NCBI GenBank assembly: GCA_024400115.1
Contig: JAKSNF010000006.1
Location: 1-64,000 of the forward strand
Length of the DNA stretch: 64,000 nucleotides
From: Paludibacteraceae bacterium
GTDB taxonomy: Bacteria; Bacteroidota; Bacteroidia; Bacteroidales; Paludibacteraceae
Reading direction: 5' to 3'
Each line of letters starts with the position of its first letter. The first letter of the stretch is position 1. Below the pieces are notes generated by a model that saw nothing but the letters and a program-made list of their open reading frames with translations, searched no databases and was not told the DNA's origin. Positions 51,066 to 58,526 of the stretch are shown here, piece by piece. Both the position numbers and the translations under genes were made by a program.

Positions 51066-53237
51066 ATCTTTCTGCTCGTGCTCATGTTTATGTTCATGAG
51101 GTATGCCCCATGTGAAACCGATATATACTCTCCACTTGGCAATGGGTGCCCACACCATGGATGCATCAAAGGCTTGGCTATAGGGGTTGCTTGCACTCAC
51201 GATGGGTGAGTCTTGACGGAAATTAGTCATATTCTCCGCACCAATCCAAAGGCTGGCGTTATGGAACTTCTTAGTAATCTGCGCCATGAGTTGCGGATAC
51301 CATTTGTGATAAACAAGTCCGTCTTTCTCATAGTACTGCTTACTCTCCGCAGGGATAGCGAAGCCCATCGGCATGCGTCCCGCTCCGTTAAACTGAGCCG
51401 TGACATCAAACTGCCACCCTTTCTTGGGGGTGATATACGAGGTGGATACAATCGCCTTAAACCGATTAAGGAGTGGCTTCTCCATCAGTTCGTACTGCTT
51501 AATGATAGAGTTGAAAGACGTTTGCTTAACGTCCGTATAACGGAAAGCGGCGGTCATCGTCCAACCTGTTAGAATCTCCATGGAAGCCTCAATCTGTGCA
51601 CTATGCGAGAACGATTGTCCTCCCGGTATGTCGCTCAAGTTATATAAGGTGACGGCGTGCAAGTCGGCATCTATATCATCTACCACGCAGTCTAAAAAAC
51701 GGGTGTAGTAGTACTCCCCACTAATCTGTAACGTGCGGTCGGCAATAGGAATAGTAAAGAGCATCGTCGCTCCCGTGTTCATTGCTTTTTCTTGGTTCCA
51801 ACGACTGGCATTCATCACCCACGAACGAGAAGAAGCAAAGAGTCCCGCATTATCTGCCAACACATTAGGAGAGCGGTATCCTAATCCCACCGAACCACGT
51901 ATCGTCCACCAATCGAAAGGCGAGTAACGCACGTTCATTCGCGGCGTTACAAAGAAGCCGTAACGATTACTCCAATCGCCTCTCAAGCCGACCAACAATG
52001 TCAACTTGTCCTGATACATGTATGTATATTCGGCAAAGACACCCGGTGTCACTTCGTCACGGTCGAGGAGCAAAGGAATAGAGGAAGTCGCTCCGGCGAC
52101 ACCGGCATATGGGGGTAGAGACAGTAGGCTCGTCGCTCTTTCACGATAGTTGTCGTAGTTAAGACTCAGTCCTGCACTGAGTTTATGTTCGTGATTATCC
52201 TCGGGGTCAAGACGCGGGTTCTCGAAATTCGTTTGGAAGATAGCGTTGAGGTAAGCGTTGCCTTGTGCCGCTCTCCACGAGCGATAGTCTCCGTAATGAT
52301 TATCTAAATCGTGATAACTGCCTGCTGCAATGATACCTATTGACATGCCTCGTTCGGAGTCCAAGACATATCCGTTCTTAATGAATCCGTCTAAACGGCA
52401 GGTTCGTAGGTTAATAGCATAGGTGGGCTCTTGATGAAGGGTGTTGCGCTCGGTGGTCGTTCCTGCCCAACGGCGGTCGCCTATACCGTGAACGTACACT
52501 TGTCCCGTATAGTCGCCCTTCTGCCAGTTCCAGCGGTTGATAAGGTTAAACTGCCTAATCTTAGGCACGTCCATAAAACCGTCCTTGTTATCGTCGGCTT
52601 CCATGTACGTCTGTTGGTAATGGGCAAGGACGGCAGTAGATACATCTTCGGTCACTTCCCAACCGCCAAGTATATCTAATTGCGCCTCGGGATCATCGGT
52701 GAGGTTGGCAGTGATGGTGATAGGACTGGCGTGTACGGGTTTGAAGAGTTCGACGTTGATCTGTCCTGCGGTGGCTTCAAAACCATTGAGAACAGAGGAT
52801 GTGCCCTTGCTTACTTGTACCGATTGTAACCAAGCCGCAGGGATATATTCGAGGCCGTAGAGTTGTCCGAGCCCGCGCATGCCGGGGGTATTCTCGGTGA
52901 GCATTTGTACATAGGTGCCTGTCAAACCAAGCAAACGAATGGTCTGCATTCCCGTGGCAGCGTCCGCATAAGACACATCGACCGAGGCGGAGCGCTCAAA
53001 ACTCTCGCTTAGGTTACAACAAGCCGCTTTGCAAATCTCTTCTCCCGTGATAGTCTCCGTATCTACCGCAGATACGCGTGAACGTATTCGTGACGAGCGT
53101 TTGGCGGTCACGTTGACTTGCTGTAGGTGCAGGTCATCCACTCCGATAGAAGTGGTGTCTTGACCAAAAACAACAGCGGGTAAGAGACAAACTAAAAGAG
53201 CGAGCCTATTTGATATATTGCGAATGAAAGTAACCAT
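51057..53237 (-). CDS. TonB-dependent receptor (metal or metal-chelate uptake)
   Basis: The 726-aa outer-membrane receptor has a signal peptide (ISNRLALLVCLLPAVVFG), a plug domain with KRSSRIRSR and the AACCNLSESFE segment, and a long beta-barrel ending in a His-rich tail (HEHKHEHE). It lacks the N-terminal carboxypeptidase-like domain usual in SusC proteins. Its place beside a FeoB-like protein and Fur suggests a metal ligand. It overlaps the feoB-like gene by 46 nt. Confidence 0.86.
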   Translation of the reverse strand: MVTFIRNISNRLALLVCLLPAVVFGQDTTSIGVDDLHLQQVNVTAKRSSRIRSRVSAVDTETITGEEICKAACCNLSESFERSASVDVSYADAATGMQTIRLLGLTGTYVQMLTENTPGMRGLGQLYGLEYIPAAWLQSVQVSKGTSSVLNGFEATAGQINVELFKPVHASPITITANLTDDPEAQLDILGGWEVTEDVSTAVLAHYQQTYMEADDNKDGFMDVPKIRQFNLINRWNWQKGDYTGQVYVHGIGDRRWAGTTTERNTLHQEPTYAINLRTCRLDGFIKNGYVLDSERGMSIGIIAAGSYHDLDNHYGDYRSWRAAQGNAYLNAIFQTNFENPRLDPEDNHEHKLSAGLSLNYDNYRERATSLLSLPPYAGVAGATSSIPLLLDRDEVTPGVFAEYTYMYQDKLTLLVGLRGDWSNRYGFFVTPRMNVRYSPFDWWTIRGSVGLGYRSPNVLADNAGLFASSRSWVMNASRWNQEKAMNTGATMLFTIPIADRTLQISGEYYYTRFLDCVVDDIDADLHAVTLYNLSDIPGGQSFSHSAQIEASMEILTGWTMTAAFRYTDVKQTSFNSIIKQYELMEKPLLNRFKAIVSTSYITPKKGWQFDVTAQFNGAGRMPMGFAIPAESKQYYEKDGLVYHKWYPQLMAQITKKFHNASLWIGAENMTNFRQDSPIVSASNPYSQAFDASMVWAPIAKWRVYIGFTWGIPHEHKHEHEQKDAD

Positions 53238-54328
53238 GCTAATAATAATGAATGAATAACAGTGAACCATGCCCAACGGCGGCCTATCTCTTTACGCAAG
53301 GTAGTGATAGTAGCCACGCAAGGGAAATAGAGTAGTACAAAGACCATGAAACCGAAAGCGGTCAAGGGGGTGAAGACGCTTAGTGTGCCGCCTCCGTGGG
53401 CAAGAATACCCATTGTTGAAACGATAGCCTCCTTGGCGGGCAGACCCGAAAGCAAGCAAACAACCATCTGCCAATCGAAACCGAGTGGTGCAAAGACGGG
53501 CGCGATAGCTTGTCCTATCATGGCCAAGTAACTCGTTTCTAACTCGTGCGTTGGGAAATAACTCAATGCCCAAATGATAACCGATGCCCAGATGATGACC
53601 GTCACTATCTTTTGCAAGTAGTCCTTCACGTGGTTCCATATGTGGCGTCCCGTATGCCTGAAAGAGGGCGCTGTCATAGGGGGTAACGGATGCACAGGGT
53701 CTTCGATGTCTTGTCTGAACCAACGCGTCCGTTTCATAATGAGCGCAAAGCATATACTGAGCACAATACCAATGAGGTAGAGACTAATCATCACCAGTGC
53801 TTTATATTGCGCAAAGAAAGCCGATACGAAGAGTAGATAGACGGGCAGACGTGCCGAACAACTCATAAACGGAATCATGAGCATGGTGAGTGTGCGGTCT
53901 TTGGGATTCTCAATGCTGCGGGCGTCAATGATAGCAGGCACGTTGCAGCCAAAACCGACTAACATAGGCACGAAAGAAGAACCGTGTAGTCCTAACTTAT
54001 GCATAATCTTGTCCATAAGGAAACCCAGACGTGCCATATAGCCCGAATCCTCTAAGATAGAGAGGAGAATAAAGAGGATACAGATATTAGGAAGGAAAGA
54101 GAGTACGGTGCCCACACCTTGTACGATGCCGTCCACGAAGAGGGAAGTCAGCCAGCCTTGGGGTAGGGCGGTGTTGAGGTAGTCACAAAGAGCGGTGATA
54201 CCGACTTCTATCCAATGTTGGGGGTAAGCGCCGAAGCGGAAAGTGCAGTCAAAAACAAGATAGAGGACGACCGCCATAATCACGTATCCTCCCACTTTGT
54301 GCGTCAATATCTTGTCAAGTTTACTCAT
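53192..54328 (-). CDS. feoB: FeoB-like membrane domain lacking the GTPase domain
   Basis: The 378-aa protein matches the transmembrane part of FeoB, the ferrous iron transporter: the SILEDSGYMARLGFLMD segment, the Gate-domain GCNVPAI and MIPFMSCSARLPVY motifs, and a second gate GLPAKEAIVSTMG. Usual FeoB is 700-800 aa with an N-terminal G domain; this frame starts where the membrane part starts. Upstream lie a hairpin (GGGCGAC/GTCGCCC) and tRNA-Arg, with no GTPase gene. It is either a truncated gene or a split transporter. Confidence 0.85.
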   Translation of the reverse strand: MSKLDKILTHKVGGYVIMAVVLYLVFDCTFRFGAYPQHWIEVGITALCDYLNTALPQGWLTSLFVDGIVQGVGTVLSFLPNICILFILLSILEDSGYMARLGFLMDKIMHKLGLHGSSFVPMLVGFGCNVPAIIDARSIENPKDRTLTMLMIPFMSCSARLPVYLLFVSAFFAQYKALVMISLYLIGIVLSICFALIMKRTRWFRQDIEDPVHPLPPMTAPSFRHTGRHIWNHVKDYLQKIVTVIIWASVIIWALSYFPTHELETSYLAMIGQAIAPVFAPLGFDWQMVVCLLSGLPAKEAIVSTMGILAHGGGTLSVFTPLTAFGFMVFVLLYFPCVATITTLRKEIGRRWAWFTVIHSLLLAWLLSFAIYQIGSLF

Positions 54329-54358
54329 CTACGAGCGGGCGACTTTTCGTCGCCCGTG

Positions 54359-54432
54359 TGACCCTGCTGGGGCTCAAACCCAGAACCTTCAGAACCGGAA
54401 TCTGACACTCTATTCAATTGAGCTACAGGGCC
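54359..54432 (-). tRNA. tRNA-Arg (anticodon CCG)
   Basis: Acceptor GGCCCTG/CAGGGTC, anticodon loop TTCCGGT, T arm with GGTTTGAG. CCA is not encoded. It lies between fur and the feoB-like gene. Confidence 0.93.
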
Positions 54433-54435
54433 AAG

Positions 54436-54882
54436 TTATATTTTTCTACAGTGCTTGCACTCTCCATATACAAAGATAGTAAAGTGCTCAGGTACGAAGT
54501 TCGAATACTTACGTAACTTGACAGCATTGGTAATGGCTATATCTTTAAAGTCGGCTACACGTCCGCATTTCTTGCATATCAGTTGCAACCGATTATGTTT
54601 ACCACTCACCACCTCCCATTGTGCTTTGCTCTTAGTGGCCCGCTTTTGCAGGAGACTGATGATGCCTATCTTGTCAAACAAGTTGATGCAGTTATATACG
54701 GTGGCTTGGCTGATATTCTCTGCGTTGGCTTTCTCAACCACTTGGGCAGGGGTGAAAGGCTGTTCTAATCCACATATAACAGAGAGTATTATCTCTCGCT
54801 CCGCCGTGTGGCGGAGTTTATGCTCCCAGATATACTGATTGAGGGTATCGAGGGCTGCTTTATACTCGTCTGTGGTGGTCAT
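54436..54882 (-). CDS. fur: Fur-family metal-responsive regulator
   Basis: The 148-aa regulator has a winged-helix DNA-binding domain (LRHTAEREIILSVI ... ATVYNCINLF) and a metal-binding dimer domain with HNRLQLICKKCG and a C-terminal CKHC pair typical of structural zinc. It probably represses iron or peroxide genes, fitting the receptor and FeoB-like neighbours. Overlaps the preceding gene by 1 nt, so it is co-transcribed with the GNAT-like gene. Confidence 0.92.
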   Translation of the reverse strand: MTTTDEYKAALDTLNQYIWEHKLRHTAEREIILSVICGLEQPFTPAQVVEKANAENISQATVYNCINLFDKIGIISLLQKRATKSKAQWEVVSGKHNRLQLICKKCGRVADFKDIAITNAVKLRKYSNFVPEHFTIFVYGECKHCRKI

Positions 54883-56012
54883 TAAATGTCCTTAATATAT
54901 GCTCTACGGCGTTTATGTTGCTTGTAGTTGAAGTACTTAAAGTTCTCTTGGACAAGGTTATTGGTCTCCATCATCGAAGTGGTCTCTACGCGCTGAATAC
55001 CGTATTTGGTGAAGTTAGGCAACTGCTTAAGGAAGATAAGCGAATTAATGCCCTTGCCTTGATAGTCAGGTCTGACGGCAATGAGGAGCAAATCGAACGC
55101 CTCTATCTTTTTCGCTTTCAGTGCTCTCAGCACGTGCCACCAACCAAACGGGAAGAGTCTGCCACCGCATTTCTTGAGGGCTTTGGATATATCCGGCATA
55201 CCGACCCCTACGCCGACGATTTCGTTCTTCTCATTGACTACAATAGAGGTAAAATCGAAATTGACAAGTGGAAAATAGTGATCTCGATAGAACTCCTTTT
55301 GTCGTTTGGTCATAGGCTGATAGTTGTATAGTTTTTGGTAGGCGCTATCGAGAACATCCATAAACTCCAACCCGTATTTGCGCACCAGTTCTTTGCTGCT
55401 CTTGACGGGGTCTATATGCACTTTGGAGCGTTCTGCCACTATCTCTCCTAACCGATTCATGCGCTCGGGTATATCATAAGGAGGCGTGATCTGAAACTCA
55501 ATCCAGTCGTTCTCCTTCTGCATACCATAATCTTCAAAATGTTTTTGGTAGTAGGGATAGTTGTAGAGCGAAGCCACGGGAGCAAGGTAGTCAAAACCCT
55601 CAATGAGCAAACCCTCGTAGTCCCAATCGGTAAACCCTACAGGACCATTAAGCATATTACAGCCTTTGCTTTTTCCCCAAGACACTACGGCGTCGAGTAG
55701 AGCAAAAGAGACTTGCTCGTCGTCCACGAAATCGAACCACCCGAAGCGAACCTCGTCCTTTCCCCAATGCTTATTGGCAGCATGGTTGATGATACCACAT
55801 ATACGTCCCACCGGTTTACCCTCTTGATAAGCCATATAGAGCACCTGTTCGCACACCTCGGAAGCGGGGTTCGTAGTGGGCGTGAGGGTCATTAATTCGT
55901 CCGCCATGATACGAGGGCAGAAGAACTCGCAGTGTTTGTATAGATCGTTTCCGAACTTGACAAAACGTTTCCTTTCTCGAAGGGTCTTAATCTCTTTAAT
56001 TTGAATAGCCAT
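54882..56012 (-). CDS. GNAT-like acetyltransferase of unknown substrate
   Basis: The 376-aa protein has GNAT-like features in both halves, most clearly LLLIAVRPDYQGKGINSLIF near 316-335 (acetyl-CoA loop) and MAYQEGKPVGRICGI near 67-81. Proteins of this kind are conserved in Bacteroidota, often annotated only as acetyltransferase. The start at 56012 follows the promoter at 56040-56070; the longer frame lies across it. It is upstream of fur in the same transcript. Confidence 0.75.
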   Translation of the reverse strand: MAIQIKEIKTLRERKRFVKFGNDLYKHCEFFCPRIMADELMTLTPTTNPASEVCEQVLYMAYQEGKPVGRICGIINHAANKHWGKDEVRFGWFDFVDDEQVSFALLDAVVSWGKSKGCNMLNGPVGFTDWDYEGLLIEGFDYLAPVASLYNYPYYQKHFEDYGMQKENDWIEFQITPPYDIPERMNRLGEIVAERSKVHIDPVKSSKELVRKYGLEFMDVLDSAYQKLYNYQPMTKRQKEFYRDHYFPLVNFDFTSIVVNEKNEIVGVGVGMPDISKALKKCGGRLFPFGWWHVLRALKAKKIEAFDLLLIAVRPDYQGKGINSLIFLKQLPNFTKYGIQRVETTSMMETNNLVQENFKYFNYKQHKRRRAYIKDI

Positions 56013-56039
56013 AATAATATACTTTTGCATTTCAGGCTG

Positions 56040-56070
56040 CAAAGGTACAAAAAATCTTGCATATATGCAA
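56040..56070 (-). promoter_or_regulatory. Promoter of the GNAT-fur transcript
   Basis: TTGCATATATG, 20 nt, then TACCTTTG on the minus strand. A short palindrome (CTTGCATATATGCAAG) spans its -33 region. Confidence 0.78.
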
Positions 56071-56094
56071 GTTTTTGGGCAAAAAAATGCTTAT

Positions 56095-56781
56095 TTAGTC
56101 CAAATAATAGTCTATGGTTGTCACTACGCGAACGTGTTTAACCCACGGCTGATACGAATCAGACTCAATGCTAAACTGACCCTGTGAAGCCTTCTTGATA
56201 GACCCTAATTTGCAGTCAGCATCGTCGGCAAACTTTTGAGCAACGGTACGAGCATTAACGGTGGCTTCCTCTACCATCACGGGCTTGAGTTCGTTCAAAC
56301 CGTTAAACTCATAATTAACTTCCCAATCGTTCACGTTCACAATCAATCCTTTGGCTAACAACTCCACTTGGCAACCTTGATTGGATACTACTTCATCTAC
56401 TTTGTTTGTTGAAACGATAATCGTTGAGTTAACCGCATAGCGGTTGGCGGGTCGGGAATTGCCGTAATTATACATCCAACGATCCTCAATCGAGATACGA
56501 CCTACCGCTAAGTCCGTTGCTTCAAAACCTTTGGAAAGCAAGAACTCGGTCATTGTTTTGTTGGCTTTTGCCATGCGTGAATGAACCTCATTTAAGTCAT
56601 TTCCTTCAATCATAAAGGTCAATGGCCAAACAACGTGGTCTGCTTTTACATCACGGGTAGATAACCCTTTGGCTACCACCGATCTGTCTTTCATTGCTAC
56701 TTGGTGAACACCTAAATAAACGAATACTCCTGCCAGAGTAATTCCTAATGCCAAAATGGCTGCACTAACATAATTTTTCAT
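56095..56781 (-). CDS. SIMPL-domain (DUF541) envelope protein
   Basis: The 228-aa protein has an N-terminal membrane anchor (AILALGITLAGVFVYLGV) and the SIMPL domain (GLSTRDVKADHVVWPLTFMIEG ... VNARTVAQKFADDA). The family is periplasmic and linked loosely to stress; its function is not established. No clear promoter is seen. Confidence 0.85.
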   Translation of the reverse strand: MKNYVSAAILALGITLAGVFVYLGVHQVAMKDRSVVAKGLSTRDVKADHVVWPLTFMIEGNDLNEVHSRMAKANKTMTEFLLSKGFEATDLAVGRISIEDRWMYNYGNSRPANRYAVNSTIIVSTNKVDEVVSNQGCQVELLAKGLIVNVNDWEVNYEFNGLNELKPVMVEEATVNARTVAQKFADDADCKLGSIKKASQGQFSIESDSYQPWVKHVRVVTTIDYYLD

Positions 56782-56810
56782 ATAACTATAATTTTAACTT
56801 ATAAACATTC

Positions 56811-56925
56811 CTCCATCCTTTATCCTCCATCCTCCCTGCCTTCTCCCTCGTTTCAGCACTTACTATCTACTCGGTATCTACTCGGTAACTGCTCGGTTTC
56901 TGCTCGGTTTCTGTAGCAGTCTTTG
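56811..56925. repeat. 7-nt and 11-nt arrays upstream of the SIMPL gene
   Basis: CTCCATC-type heptamers (56811-56838) are followed by 11-nt units TCTACTCGGTA and TCTGCTCGGTT (about 56868-56912). Both period classes occur side by side. Confidence 0.78.
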
Positions 56926-58398
56926 TTATGCTTTCCGAGTGTTATCGCGCTGACGTAACCATTTGCGGAAACGTGTGTGGAAGAGTATGGCAGCTACCGA
57001 CAAACCGAAGATAAACCCGATCCACATACCGTTTGCTCCAAGCCCTAAGGGGAACATACAAATAAGTCCTATTGGAAGTGCTATCAAAATGTATGCCACA
57101 AAGGCATAAAACATAGGTTTTTTAACATCTGTTATACCTCTCAGCATGGCAGCTCCTACCGTTTGTAAGCCGTCTGCGTACTGAAATAGACCGGCAAAAA
57201 GGATGAGTTGGGAAGCAATAGCAATAACCTCTGTGTCTTTAGTAAATATATAAGGAATATAGTTCCTCAAACTAATCATCAAGATAGCTCCAACCGTATT
57301 CATTAGCAGCACCAAATGAATACTGGCATTGCTGGCCATTCTTACGGCATATAGGTCGCCTTTGCCCAACTGGTGACTAACCCGAATAGTGGTGGCAGAA
57401 CCAATACCGATAGCGAGCATAAACGTCAAATTGGCAATTTGATTGGCTATCTGATGAGCCGCAAGAGCTTCCTTACTTAACCAACCGATAAAAATGAAAC
57501 TGAGAGTAAACGTAATCGTCTCTAAAAATGTTTGTATTCCAATCGGCGTTCCCACTTCCAGCAGTCTCCGTATCACCTCCATTCCCTGTCGCCTGTTGCC
57601 AGCCGCTTGCTGCCTGTCGCCTGTCTCCTGTCGCCTGTCGCCTACATACTGCCTCCACTGTTTGCGAGCAAGAATAACCGCAAAGACCATAATAGGTAAG
57701 ATGGTTCGCGCAATGAGGGTTGCTAATCCTGCGCCGGTGGCTCCCATTGGTTCGGCTCCCCAGTGACCAAAGATAAAGATCCAGTTCAAGAGTATGTTAA
57801 GACCATTGGCGATGAGGGTCAGAATCATAGCAACCAACGTGTTTCCTAATCCTTCTAAGAACTGCTTAAAGAAACAGAAAAAGAGGAACGGAATAATAGA
57901 AATAACAATATACAAGTAGTATCTTCGAGCCGCTTCTACCACAACATCTTCTTGACCAAAGCGGTCAAGGAAAGAATACACGCTACTTAATAGTAGTGCC
58001 ATCACCACGCACACCCCCATGGTCAATATCACCCCATTCCTAAATAGTGCTGTTATCCGTCCTTTAGGCGTAGCCGGTCCTTCAGCGCAGCGGTCTGACA
58101 GAGCTTCGCTCGGTCTTTCTGCGCAGCGGTCGGCTTCGCCTTTGGCAAAGCCCACCAGTGGTGTCACGCCCATCAGTAGTCCCATAGCAAAGACCATGAC
58201 GGTGAAGAAAATGGCATTACTAAAACTCACTGCCGCAAAGTCTGCGGTGGCATAATGCCCTACCATGATGGAGTCAATAAGCCCGACAAGGGACGCCCCG
58301 ATTTGGGTAATCATAACGGGAAAAGCGACCTTCAGATTACGTTTATAATAAGGGAAATACTCTCTCCATTTAGTAAAAATATGCATCTCATTTTTCAT
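56926..58398 (-). CDS. MATE-family efflux transporter with repeat insertions
   Basis: This multidrug and toxin extrusion antiporter (490 aa) has about 12 membrane segments with the N-terminal PVMITQIGASLVGLIDSIMVG and a matching second half (VGTPIGIQTFLETITF). Two cytoplasmic loops are repeat-encoded: RCAERPSEALSDRCAEG (GGTCTTTCAG-type units) near 87-103, and GDRRQETGDRQQAAG (nine heptamers) near 255-269, between the two halves. The start lies 9 nt after the -7 box. Confidence 0.92.
   Translation of the reverse strand: MKNEMHIFTKWREYFPYYKRNLKVAFPVMITQIGASLVGLIDSIMVGHYATADFAAVSFSNAIFFTVMVFAMGLLMGVTPLVGFAKGEADRCAERPSEALSDRCAEGPATPKGRITALFRNGVILTMGVCVVMALLLSSVYSFLDRFGQEDVVVEAARRYYLYIVISIIPFLFFCFFKQFLEGLGNTLVAMILTLIANGLNILLNWIFIFGHWGAEPMGATGAGLATLIARTILPIMVFAVILARKQWRQYVGDRRQETGDRQQAAGNRRQGMEVIRRLLEVGTPIGIQTFLETITFTLSFIFIGWLSKEALAAHQIANQIANLTFMLAIGIGSATTIRVSHQLGKGDLYAVRMASNASIHLVLLMNTVGAILMISLRNYIPYIFTKDTEVIAIASQLILFAGLFQYADGLQTVGAAMLRGITDVKKPMFYAFVAYILIALPIGLICMFPLGLGANGMWIGFIFGLSVAAILFHTRFRKWLRQRDNTRKA
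57585..57647. repeat. Nine-unit heptamer array in the MATE gene
   Basis: CCTGTCG four times, with CCTGTTG, CCAGCCG, CTTGCTG, CCTGTCT and CCTACAT: 63 nt, exactly 21 codons. Confidence 0.9.
58049..58145. repeat. GGTCTTTCAG unit array in the MATE gene
   Basis: Units GGTCCTTCAG and GGTCTTTCTG with GCGCAGC tails, in frame. Confidence 0.78.
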
Positions 58399-58406
58399 TG
58401 CGGGTG

Positions 58407-58436
58407 CAAAAGTACAAAAAAAAACTGAAATAACAA
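58407..58436 (-). promoter_or_regulatory. Promoter of the MATE gene
   Basis: TACTTTTG at 58414-58407, with TTG 19 nt upstream. Divergent from the GH3 promoter. Confidence 0.6.
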
Positions 58437-58465
58437 AATAAATTACTGAAAAACCTCAATAATAT

Positions 58466-58496
58466 TTGTTTATGTAAAATCTTTTTTATACCTTTG
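58466..58496 (+). promoter_or_regulatory. Promoter of the GH3 gene
   Basis: TTGTTTATG, 20 nt from TTG, then TACCTTTG. Confidence 0.75.
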
Positions 58497-58526
58497 CAGT
58501 CTAATTTGCAGTTTACAATCACACCT

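Noticed and set aside
57585..57647. Diversity-generating retroelement target
   Set aside because: No reverse transcriptase, template repeat or adenine-biased variation is visible; variation is in tandem units.
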